Positions 1-9,169 of a DNA stretch of 18,203 nt are shown here, piece by piece (position 1 is the stretch's first letter; each line of letters begins with the position of its first letter). The notes beneath the pieces are model-generated. The model was given only the letters and a program-made list of their open reading frames with translations, was not told where the DNA came from and ran no database searches. Position numbers and translations under genes: made by a program. The DNA is from Thiodiazotropha sp050305975. GTDB taxonomy: Bacteria; Pseudomonadota; Gammaproteobacteria; Chromatiales; Chromatiaceae. The stretch lies in NCBI GenBank assembly GCA_050305975.1, contig JBNLGI010000059.1, positions 1 to 18,203 on the forward strand, given 5' to 3'.

Positions 1-43
1 TTTTTGGGGCTTCGTTGGGTCTCTGCTTGGGAGCATACAGTCG

Positions 44-961
44 ATGATTTGGCAACGGACGTTAAAGAATGTCATCCGCGCCACCGGCGTGGGTCTGCAC
101 ACGGGGGAAAAGGTCTACCTCACCCTGCGGCCGGCCGCGCCCGATACCGGCATCGTTTTCCGTCGTGTCGACCTCGATCCGCCGGTCGAGATCCGCGCCT
201 GTGCGGAAAATGTGGGTGACACCCGCCTCTCCAGCACCCTGGTGCAGGATGGGGTGCGGGTCTCCACCGTGGAGCACCTGCTCTCCGCTTTTGCCGGGCT
301 GGGTATCGACAACGCCTATGTGGATGTGAGTGCGCCCGAGGTGCCGATCATGGACGGCAGCGCCGGGCCCTTCGTGTTTCTGCTGCAATCGGCCGGCGTC
401 GAAGAGCAGAACAAGGCGAAGCGCTTCATCCGCATCAAACGCAAGGTCGAGGTGGTGGAGGGTGACAAACGCGCCTCCTTCGAGCCCTTTGAAGGGTTCA
501 AGGTCACCTTCTCTATCGATTTCGACCATCCCGCTTTCAAGGAGCGGGCCCAGTTTGCCACTGTCGACTTCTCCTCGACCTCCTTCGTGCGCGAGGTCAG
601 CCGCGCCCGTACCTTCGGTTTCCTACGCGATATCGAGATGTTGCGGCAGAAGGAGCTGGCCCTGGGCGGCAGTCTCGACAATGCCATCGTGGTGGACGAT
701 TACCGGGTCATGAACGAGGACGGACTGCGCTACGAGGATGAGTTCGTCAAACACAAGATCCTCGACGCCATCGGGGATCTCTACCTGCTGGGGCACAGCC
801 TGATCGGCGCCTTCAGCGGCCACAAATCGGGGCATGCCCTCAACAATCGCCTGTTGCGCGAGCTGATCAGACAGGAAGACGCCTGGGAGGAGATCACCTT
901 CGACGAGCCGGAGGATGCGCCGATCTCCTATATGCAGCCTGCTCACGTGACGCTGACCTGA
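44..961 (+). CDS. lpxC: UDP-3-O-acyl-N-acetylglucosamine deacetylase
   Basis: This zinc enzyme removes the acetyl group from UDP-3-O-acyl-GlcNAc, the committed step of lipid A synthesis, in the cytoplasm. The 305-residue product has the same length as E. coli LpxC and can be aligned by eye over its whole length. It starts MIWQRTLKN, and the ATGVGLHTG motif lies near residue 13. The zinc ligands are visible as H78 (STVEH), H237 and D241 (KHKILDAIGD), and the catalytic histidine as H264 (KSGHALNN). The ATG at 44 is supported by a GGGAG about ten bases upstream and by the E. coli start. The gene ends just before a strong terminator, so it is probably the last gene of the cell-division/envelope cluster, as after ftsZ in relatives; ftsZ itself lies outside the window. 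The identification is secure. Confidence 0.98.
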   Translation: MIWQRTLKNVIRATGVGLHTGEKVYLTLRPAAPDTGIVFRRVDLDPPVEIRACAENVGDTRLSSTLVQDGVRVSTVEHLLSAFAGLGIDNAYVDVSAPEVPIMDGSAGPFVFLLQSAGVEEQNKAKRFIRIKRKVEVVEGDKRASFEPFEGFKVTFSIDFDHPAFKERAQFATVDFSSTSFVREVSRARTFGFLRDIEMLRQKELALGGSLDNAIVVDDYRVMNEDGLRYEDEFVKHKILDAIGDLYLLGHSLIGAFSGHKSGHALNNRLLRELIRQEDAWEEITFDEPEDAPISYMQPAHVTLT

Positions 962-994
962 GCGGCCTTTGCCGGCTCGGTCCGATGGCCTGAA

Positions 995-1030
995 GGGTCG
1001 CAGCTTACAAACTGCGGCCCTTTTTTATTT
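995..1030 (+). terminator. Rho-independent terminator of lpxC
   Basis: A 9-bp stem (GGGTCGCAG at 995-1003 with CTGCGGCCC at 1012-1020, one T-G pair) closes an 8-base loop and is followed directly by TTTTTTATTTT. This is a textbook terminator on the + strand. Its T-run overlaps the stop codon of the convergent DUF721 gene. The opposite strand has no U-run after the stem, so it should work mainly for lpxC. Confidence 0.92.
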
Positions 1031-1450
1031 TCGATGTCTACTCAAACGGCGCAACGCCTCCTGCAGCGGACCGGCCTCTAGGGCGTCGGCCGCCTGACGC
1101 AAGAGGTTGGCGCTCTCCGGACTCAGGCCGGACAGCCGGCGCTTAGAGGGGCGTTTCGCGTCGCTCCTGGCGGGCACGATACGAGGACGCAACTGCTCGA
1201 CCGGCAGACCCTGCTGGCGCAACTGACGCAGGAGCTGTGGGGCCAGGTAGCGCAGTCGGCTGGCCCAGACCGGGGAGCTGACCAAAAGACTCAGCACCCT
1301 GCCGTTGAGCACCGCCGTCAGGAGTTGCTCATTCAGCGGGGACGGCAGCAGATCACGCACCTGTTGCGCCAGTTTCTGCTGCTGGACGAGCTGCTTGTTG
1401 AGTTGATCCAGGGTGCCTTGAGCACTCAGGAATTTCTGGATGGTGTACAT
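1025..1450 (-). CDS. DUF721 / DciA-like protein
   Basis: This 141-residue protein belongs to the DUF721 family. Members called DciA help load the replicative helicase DnaB in bacteria that lack DnaC. The family signature is the stretch LLVSSPVWASRLRYLAPQLL (about residues 55-75), preceded by a helical, Q-rich N-terminus. The C-terminal half is basic (for example SDAKRPSKRR) and ends in a second short helix-rich segment. Its place between lpxC and an M23 peptidase next to secA is the usual location in gammaproteobacteria. It converges on lpxC. No clear Shine-Dalgarno precedes the ATG at 1450, so the start rests on length and on the N-terminus looking family-like. The DciA role is inferred from the family, not shown by the sequence. 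Confidence 0.88.
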   Translation of the reverse strand: MYTIQKFLSAQGTLDQLNKQLVQQQKLAQQVRDLLPSPLNEQLLTAVLNGRVLSLLVSSPVWASRLRYLAPQLLRQLRQQGLPVEQLRPRIVPARSDAKRPSKRRLSGLSPESANLLRQAADALEAGPLQEALRRLSRHRK

Positions 1451-1567
1451 TGTGATTTCGAGAAAATGCTAAGAAAAACACCACATTTCGTGCATAAAGT
1501 GTTAAAGTTCGTGAATTTTCGACCGACACAAAATGTAGCAATTGCCCGTTGAAGTTCGCTTATTGAT
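1451..1567. other. AT-rich divergent intergenic region
   Basis: This 117-base gap separates the divergent DUF721 and M23 peptidase genes and is clearly more AT-rich than its neighbours. It must hold the promoters for both, but I could not fit a convincing -35/-10 pair with proper spacing on either strand. Confidence 0.5.
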
Positions 1568-2506
1568 ATGAAAATCATATACTTACGTGGAATTGGACAG
1601 TCATGCAGTACGGCAATGCGCTGTCTGTACGCCACCGGTATCACCCTGGTTGTGGGTCTGTTCGGTCTTGGAATGTTGTGGACAGGTTATCAGATGGGAG
1701 TCTCCGATGCCGAGTTTCCCGAGCACCAGCTGGTGGTCAGTCTGAAGCGGACCTTCGCCGAGGAGCGGCAGCTGCTGGAGGATGCCCGCGCGGACGCCCA
1801 GAGCGAAATAGACGCCATGGCGGTACGCATGGGCCAGTTGCAGTCCCAGCTGCTGCGGCTCGATGCGCTGGGTGAGCGTCTGGTCGAGATCGGACGTCTC
1901 GACAAGGGCGAATTCAGTTTCGAGGAGCCACCCGCCCTGGGTGGTCCCGAGGGAATCGACTCGTCCAGTCAGCAGTCGGCGCTGCCCGACCTGCTGCTGG
2001 AGATGCAGAGCCTGGAACAGATGATCGACGACCGTCAGCAGCAGTTGGCGCTGGTCGAGGACCTGATCATGAACTCCAACCTGGAAGAGTCGCTGCACCC
2101 GGCTGGCCGCCCGATCTCCAAGGGTTGGATCTCCTCCTATTTCGGCATGCGCAACGACCCCTTCACCGGCAAACGGGCAATGCATAAGGGGATGGATTTC
2201 GCCGGCAAGGGGGGTTCCGAAGTGGTGGCCGTGGCTGCCGGCGTGGTGACCTGGGCCGGAGATCGATACGGCTACGGCGAAATGATCGAAATCAACCACG
2301 GCAAAGGCATAGTCACCCGCTATGGCCACAACGAAAAGCTCCTGGTCGAGGTCGGCGACCGCATCAAGCAGGGCCAGGTGATCGCGACCATGGGCTCTTC
2401 CGGCCGATCCACCGGACCCCATGTGCATTTCGAAGTGATGAAGAACGGCAAGGCGGTCAATCCGACCAAATACATCCAGTCGAAGCGGACGCGCGACGCG
2501 GCCTGA
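1568..2506 (+). CDS. Membrane-anchored M23 family metallopeptidase
   Basis: This is a 312-residue peptidoglycan hydrolase-like protein. A short cytoplasmic N-terminus is followed by one membrane segment (about residues 22-42), then a coiled-coil-like periplasmic region rich in E, Q and L (about 60-170), then a C-terminal LytM/M23 domain (about 183-305). The zinc site looks complete: H206 and D210 (HKGMD), H287 with H285 (PHVHFEV), plus the RYGH histidine H254. This suggests an active endopeptidase rather than a degenerate EnvC-type activator. It sits directly upstream of secA, as in many gammaproteobacteria; E. coli has secM at this place instead. The ATG at 1568 has only a weak ribosome site, but the membrane anchor begins soon after, so the start is plausible. 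Its exact cell-wall substrate is unknown. Confidence 0.92.
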   Translation: MKIIYLRGIGQSCSTAMRCLYATGITLVVGLFGLGMLWTGYQMGVSDAEFPEHQLVVSLKRTFAEERQLLEDARADAQSEIDAMAVRMGQLQSQLLRLDALGERLVEIGRLDKGEFSFEEPPALGGPEGIDSSSQQSALPDLLLEMQSLEQMIDDRQQQLALVEDLIMNSNLEESLHPAGRPISKGWISSYFGMRNDPFTGKRAMHKGMDFAGKGGSEVVAVAAGVVTWAGDRYGYGEMIEINHGKGIVTRYGHNEKLLVEVGDRIKQGQVIATMGSSGRSTGPHVHFEVMKNGKAVNPTKYIQSKRTRDAA

Positions 2507-2539
2507 CGGTAGACATATTTCCGACCCTCTTCCAGAATG

Positions 2540-2573
2540 CGGGGCGTGCAGCAAAGTGCACGCCCCGTTTCTT
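2540..2573 (+). terminator. Hairpin terminator after the M23 peptidase gene
   Basis: A perfect 11-bp stem (CGGGGCGTGCA at 2540-2550 with TGCACGCCCCG at 2557-2567) encloses a GCAAAG loop and is followed by TTTCTT. The T-run is short, but the very stable stem makes a rho-independent terminator likely. It separates the M23 gene from secA, so secA needs a promoter in the about 65 bases that follow. TATGAT at 2595-2600 is a possible -10, but no good -35 goes with it. Confidence 0.78.
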
Positions 2574-2636
2574 CAGCAATCCCCCCGCATGCTGTATGAT
2601 CCCATGATTTCGCAGCTCTGACGGAAACCCGTATTC

Positions 2637-5453
<2,817 letters not shown>

Positions 5454-5456
5454 AGC

Positions 5457-6659
5457 ATGTCCATGGCGAGCGTTGAAGTTCCCGGGATTCGTCTGGGGGT
5501 CGCCGCGGCCGGTATCAAATATCCCGATCGCAAGGACTTGCTGGTGATCGAACTGGCCGCCGGCGGAACCGCCGCTGCGGTGTTTACCCGCAACGCTTTC
5601 TGCGCTGCTCCCGTGCATGTGGCGCGAGCCCACCTGCAGCGAACCGCCCCCCGCTATCTGCTGGTCAACTCCGGCAACGCCAATGCCGGTACCGGCGAGC
5701 AGGGCCTGCGTGATGCCGAGGCCAGCTGCCGCCATCTGGCGCAGACCGCCGGCTGCGCTCCCGAGCAGGTGCTGCCCTTTTCCACCGGCGTGATCGGCGT
5801 CAACCTGCCGCTCGAGCGGATGCATCGGGCGATGCCGGCTGCCATCGGCGACCTGCGCGCGGCGGGCTGGGAAGCGGCGGCCGCAGCCATCATGACCACC
5901 GATACCCGGCCCAAGCTGGTCTCACATCAGTTCGAGATCGGCGGCGTCACCGCCCGCGTGGTCGGCATCGCCAAGGGTTCCGGCATGATCCGTCCCGACA
6001 TGGCGACCATGCTGGCCTACCTGGCCACCGATCTGGCGGTCGAACCGGTACTGCTGCAGAGCTGCCTGAACCTGGCGGTCGAACCCTCTTTCAACAGCAT
6101 CACGGTGGACGGCGACACCTCCACCAACGACGCTTGCGTGCTGCTGGCCAGCGGCGCCTCCAGTCTGCCGCCGGTGAGCGAGCGAGAAAGCGAGGCCTAC
6201 CGCCGGCTCTCGGAGGCGGTGGCCGCCGTCTGCATGGAGCTGGCGCGGGAGATCGTACGCGACGGCGAGGGGGCCACCAAGCTGGTCGAGGTGGTGGTGG
6301 AGCAGGCGGCCGATCGGGACGAGGCCCGTGAAGTGGCCTACACCATCGCCCACTCGCCCCTGGTCAAGACGGCGCTCTTCGCCAGCGATCCGAACTGGGG
6401 CCGCATCCTTGCCGCCGTCGGTCGCGCCGGTCTGCGGCAGCTGGTGATCGAGCGGGTCGAGATCTGGCTGGACGACGTCTGTATCGTGCGCGACGGCGGA
6501 CGCGCCGCCGACTACACCGAAGAGGCGGGGCAGGCCGTCATGGACAGGCCGGAGTTCTCCATCCGGGTCAGGCTTGGCCGCGGGGAGGCGCAGACCCGGG
6601 TGTTGACCTGCGACCTCTCCTACGACTACGTCAAAATCAACGCCGAGTACCGTACCTGA
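5457..6659 (+). CDS. argJ: Bifunctional glutamate N-acetyltransferase / amino-acid acetyltransferase ArgJ
   Basis: ArgJ transfers the acetyl group from N-acetylornithine to glutamate, recycling it in arginine synthesis; bifunctional forms also use acetyl-CoA. The 400-residue product has the hallmark self-cleavage site KGSGMIRPDMATML. The proenzyme is expected to split between A183 and T184, with T184 becoming the N-terminal nucleophile of the beta chain. STGVIG (109-114) matches the oxyanion-hole region, and the conserved C-terminal YVKINAEYRT is present. It begins 3 bases after secA and ends 4 bases before the next gene, so translation is probably coupled. Two nearby ATGs (5457 and 5463) are possible starts. 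Whether it is mono- or bifunctional cannot be told from sequence alone. Confidence 0.96.
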   Translation: MSMASVEVPGIRLGVAAAGIKYPDRKDLLVIELAAGGTAAAVFTRNAFCAAPVHVARAHLQRTAPRYLLVNSGNANAGTGEQGLRDAEASCRHLAQTAGCAPEQVLPFSTGVIGVNLPLERMHRAMPAAIGDLRAAGWEAAAAAIMTTDTRPKLVSHQFEIGGVTARVVGIAKGSGMIRPDMATMLAYLATDLAVEPVLLQSCLNLAVEPSFNSITVDGDTSTNDACVLLASGASSLPPVSERESEAYRRLSEAVAAVCMELAREIVRDGEGATKLVEVVVEQAADRDEAREVAYTIAHSPLVKTALFASDPNWGRILAAVGRAGLRQLVIERVEIWLDDVCIVRDGGRAADYTEEAGQAVMDRPEFSIRVRLGRGEAQTRVLTCDLSYDYVKINAEYRT

Positions 6660-6663
6660 TTCC

Positions 6664-7605
6664 ATGCTGATCCACGTCGCCGCCGCCGCCATCCAGGATG
6701 CCGAGGGGCGGGTGCTGATCACCAGACGGGCGGACCATCTGCACCAGGGCGGGCTGTGGGAGTTTCCCGGCGGCAAGCTGGAACCGGGAGAGACACCGGA
6801 GCAGGCGCTGGCACGGGAGCTGGAGGAGGAACTCGCTATCCACCCCCTGGTGACCGAGCCCCTGATCCGGATTCATCATCAGTATGAAGATCGCCGGGTT
6901 CGGCTCGACTTTTTCCGGGTCAGCGACTATCGGGGAGAGGCCAGGGGCATGGAGGGCCAGCCGTTGCGTTGGCTCGCTCCCGGGGAGATGCGACCGGAGT
7001 CCTTTCCCGCCGCCGACCGGCCCGTCATCACCGCACTGCAACTCCCGGATCGCTACCTGATCACCGGCGCGGACCCGCGACACCAGACGGGCTTTCTGCG
7101 CCGGCTCGAAACGGCGCTGGCCGCGGGTCTGCGGCTGGTGCAGCTGCGTGCCCACGAACTCGACGATGCGCACTATCGGGCACTGTTGCAGGAGGTGCGG
7201 GCGCTCTGCACGCAGTGCGGCGCCAGAGTGCTGATCAATCGCCCCCGGGACACTCTTGACTGGTTGGGGCAGGCTGACGGCATGCATCTCACGGCATCGC
7301 AGCTGATGGCGCTCGATGCGGGGCGTAGGGTGGAGCTGGGACTGGTCGGCGCCTCTTGCCACACGCCTCGGGAGCTGGCCCGGGCCGCTGCATTGCGGCT
7401 CGATTATGCGTTGCTGTCGCCGGTGTTGCCGACAGCCAGTCATCCGCAGACATCGGCCATGGGCTGGGAGCGCTTCAGCGCCTGGGTGGAGCAGGTCAAT
7501 CTGCCGGTCTATGCGCTCGGCGGTATGCGCCAGGATCTGTTGTCACGGGCCAAGGCGTGCGGCGGGCAGGGGATTGCCGCGATCAGGGAGTTCTGGCCGG
7601 CCTAG
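6664..7605 (+). CDS. Nudix hydrolase fused to a ThiE/TenI-like domain
   Basis: This is a two-domain protein of 313 residues. Residues 1-130 form a MutT-like Nudix domain whose box runs from G37 to I59 (GKLEPGE, then RELEEELAI). The metal-binding REUxEE is intact at 51-56, but the usual glycine near its end is A58. MutT removes oxidised GTP (8-oxo-dGTP) from the nucleotide pool. Residues about 130-313 resemble thiamine-phosphate synthase (RYLITG, VQLRAH, GMHLT), but ThiE catalytic positions look altered: QLRxK is QLRAH, the IND motif is INR, and GVHLGQ is GMHLTA. The second half is therefore probably not a true TMP synthase. This Nudix-ThiE fusion is a known arrangement in gammaproteobacteria next to secA/argJ. 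It starts 4 bases after argJ with no ribosome site of its own. Confidence 0.93.
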   Translation: MLIHVAAAAIQDAEGRVLITRRADHLHQGGLWEFPGGKLEPGETPEQALARELEEELAIHPLVTEPLIRIHHQYEDRRVRLDFFRVSDYRGEARGMEGQPLRWLAPGEMRPESFPAADRPVITALQLPDRYLITGADPRHQTGFLRRLETALAAGLRLVQLRAHELDDAHYRALLQEVRALCTQCGARVLINRPRDTLDWLGQADGMHLTASQLMALDAGRRVELGLVGASCHTPRELARAAALRLDYALLSPVLPTASHPQTSAMGWERFSAWVEQVNLPVYALGGMRQDLLSRAKACGGQGIAAIREFWPA

Positions 7606-7622
7606 CGAGCGGCTCTGCTCGC
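7605..7622. other. Small hairpin between convergent genes
   Basis: A 6-bp stem (GCGAGC with GCTCGC, loop GGCTCT) overlaps the Nudix gene stop and lies in the 54-base gap before the convergent PilZ gene. Neither strand has a T-run after it. It may slow transcription from either side, but it is not a proven terminator. Confidence 0.35.
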
Positions 7623-7659
7623 GCCTGGAGCCGCCACCTCTCGCCGCGAACCCGCTGGC

Positions 7660-8055
7660 TCAGTCGTGAAAGCCGTAGGCCTCGACCAGTGCGCGCAGGG
7701 TCTCGATATCTTCGGCGCGCTTTTCCAGAAACTCGAAACCGGAGTCGTAAAAGGCGGGGTTGATGTCGTTGTCGCTCCAGCGGCAGACGGCACGGAAACG
7801 CATCGGCTGAGGGGTGCCATCGGTATCGGGCAGGCGCACCTCCATTGCATACTCCTGGCCGACCGCGACCGGCTGCTCGCTGATCAGCATCAGCCCCTCC
7901 GGGGTGATGTCGATCACATGCCCCAGCAGGCGGTCGCCATCGAGCTCCCACACCCGCAGATAGAAGATCAGGTGACGGCGCTTGATGGTGCGGCGGTCTT
8001 CCGGTTTGTGGCGGCTGACCTCGCGATTGTGTTCACTCGGATGTTTCATGTACAT
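7660..8055 (-). CDS. PilZ domain protein
   Basis: This small cytoplasmic protein of 131 residues is built almost entirely of one PilZ domain, a sensor of the second messenger cyclic di-GMP. The two binding motifs are visible: RRTIKRR (R22 and R26, the RxxxR element) and DITPEG (49-54), a D/N-x-S-x-x-G motif with T in place of S. The C-terminal GFEFLEKRAED follows the usual final strand and helix. The chosen ATG at 8055 has GAAGAAG a few bases upstream; ATG 8049 is an alternative. It lies 10 bases downstream of hslO on the same strand and is probably co-transcribed with it. Its partner or output is not visible. Confidence 0.9.
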   Translation of the reverse strand: MYMKHPSEHNREVSRHKPEDRRTIKRRHLIFYLRVWELDGDRLLGHVIDITPEGLMLISEQPVAVGQEYAMEVRLPDTDGTPQPMRFRAVCRWSDNDINPAFYDSGFEFLEKRAEDIETLRALVEAYGFHD

Positions 8056-8065
8056 GGCGGCTTCT

Positions 8066-8935
8066 TCACTGTGATTGCGGCGGGGGCGCGGCGGTGACCG
8101 TCTCGGAGAGCAGGGCTTCCAGGTCGACGCTATCGAAAGCATAGTGCTTGTTGCAGAATTCGCAATCGACGGAGATCCGCCCCTCCTCGTGCAGGATCTG
8201 ATCCAGTTCGGAACGCTCGAACACGCGCAGGGCGTTGGCGATGCGTGCCTCGCTGCAGTGACAACGAAAGGCCACCGGGGAGGAGTCGAGCAGCCGAACC
8301 CCCTGTTCGTGGAAGAGTCTGTAGAGCAGGGTCTCCGCATCCAGCGTCAGCAGCTCGTCTCGGGTCACGGTGTCGCCGAGCAGGCTCAGTGACTGCCAGT
8401 GTGAGGCTTCCGTGTCCTGCCCCGGCAGGGCCTGCAGCAGCAAACCCACGGCGGTTTCGCCGTTGGCGGCCAGCCAGAGGCGGGTGTCGAGCTGCTCGGA
8501 TTTCTCGAAGTAGGTCTCCAGCGAATCGGCGAGGCGTTGGTTCTGCAGGCCCACGATGCCCTGATAGGGTTCGCCCTGCTCCGGTTCGAGCGTGATCACC
8601 AGCCGACCGTCGCCGTAGAGCGGCTCATCCTCCGCCAGCTGACGTTCCGCGTCCCAGCGACCCAGGCCGCGGATGGTGCCCGCGTGGGTCGCCTGTGCGA
8701 CCAGGGTATGTAAAGGGCCCCGGGACTGTATCTGCAGAATCAACGAACCGCGGAATTTGATGGTCGCCGAAAGCAGGCTGACAGCAGCGAGGGACTCCCC
8801 CAGCTGCTCGGCAATCTGGCGCGGATAGTTGCGTTCATGCAGCACGGCACGGTAGCTGGCATCCAGTTGTACCAGCTCTCCGCGTACCCCGTGGGTGGAA
8901 AAGACGAATCGATGCAGGCTGTCTCTGTTGCTCAT
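8066..8935 (-). CDS. hslO: Redox-regulated chaperone Hsp33
   Basis: Hsp33 is a cytoplasmic holdase activated by oxidative unfolding. Under reducing conditions four cysteines bind zinc and keep it inactive. Oxidation releases the zinc and opens the substrate-binding surface. The 289-residue product is close to the E. coli length (292). It carries the zinc motif as C225-x-C227 and C258-x-x-C261, thirty residues apart. The start at 8935 (MSNRDSLHRFVFS) was preferred over an in-frame ATG 174 bases further upstream, because the extra residues there do not look like the family and the region is intergenic. No clear Shine-Dalgarno is present. A PilZ gene follows at 10 bases. Confidence 0.96.
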   Translation of the reverse strand: MSNRDSLHRFVFSTHGVRGELVQLDASYRAVLHERNYPRQIAEQLGESLAAVSLLSATIKFRGSLILQIQSRGPLHTLVAQATHAGTIRGLGRWDAERQLAEDEPLYGDGRLVITLEPEQGEPYQGIVGLQNQRLADSLETYFEKSEQLDTRLWLAANGETAVGLLLQALPGQDTEASHWQSLSLLGDTVTRDELLTLDAETLLYRLFHEQGVRLLDSSPVAFRCHCSEARIANALRVFERSELDQILHEEGRISVDCEFCNKHYAFDSVDLEALLSETVTAAPPPQSQ

Positions 8936-9169
8936 GAGGCGAGATGATAGTGTCGTTGTCTGGCGGAATATCGCCGGTTGAATGAATTCACTATAATGCT
9001 TCGCACGTAAGGTTAGAACCCATCTGCATCCTGCATGGCCTGCCCTCCGTGCCCAACAAGCGCTGCTCTGGGGCTCGACACAGCGCAACTGGGATGATGA
9101 CAGGTTCACGTAGGTGCAAGCCCATGTCCTATTCAGGGAAGTTCAGAAGAACATAATAGGAATTTCAAA
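8936..9169. promoter_or_regulatory. Divergent intergenic region of hslO and the hybrid kinase gene
   Basis: This is a 234-base gap with no supported gene. A perfect TATAAT sits at 8992-8997 on the + strand, but no good -35 stands 15-19 bases before it. If used, it gives a leader of about 165 bases for the kinase. The leader contains GCGCTG (9060-9065) pairing with CAGCGC (9081-9086), and a bulged hairpin at 9103-9122. The kinase ribosome site is AGGAA just before 9170. I recognise no known riboswitch class. Confidence 0.4.

Noticed and set aside
8936..9109. N-terminal extension of Hsp33 by 58 residues
   Set aside because: The residues do not resemble Hsp33, and the usual family start lies at 8935.
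9000..9169. Possible tRNA or known riboswitch in the kinase leader
   Set aside because: GGTTCAC resembles a T-arm start, but no acceptor stem or cloverleaf fits, and cyclic di-GMP riboswitch consensus parts are missing.
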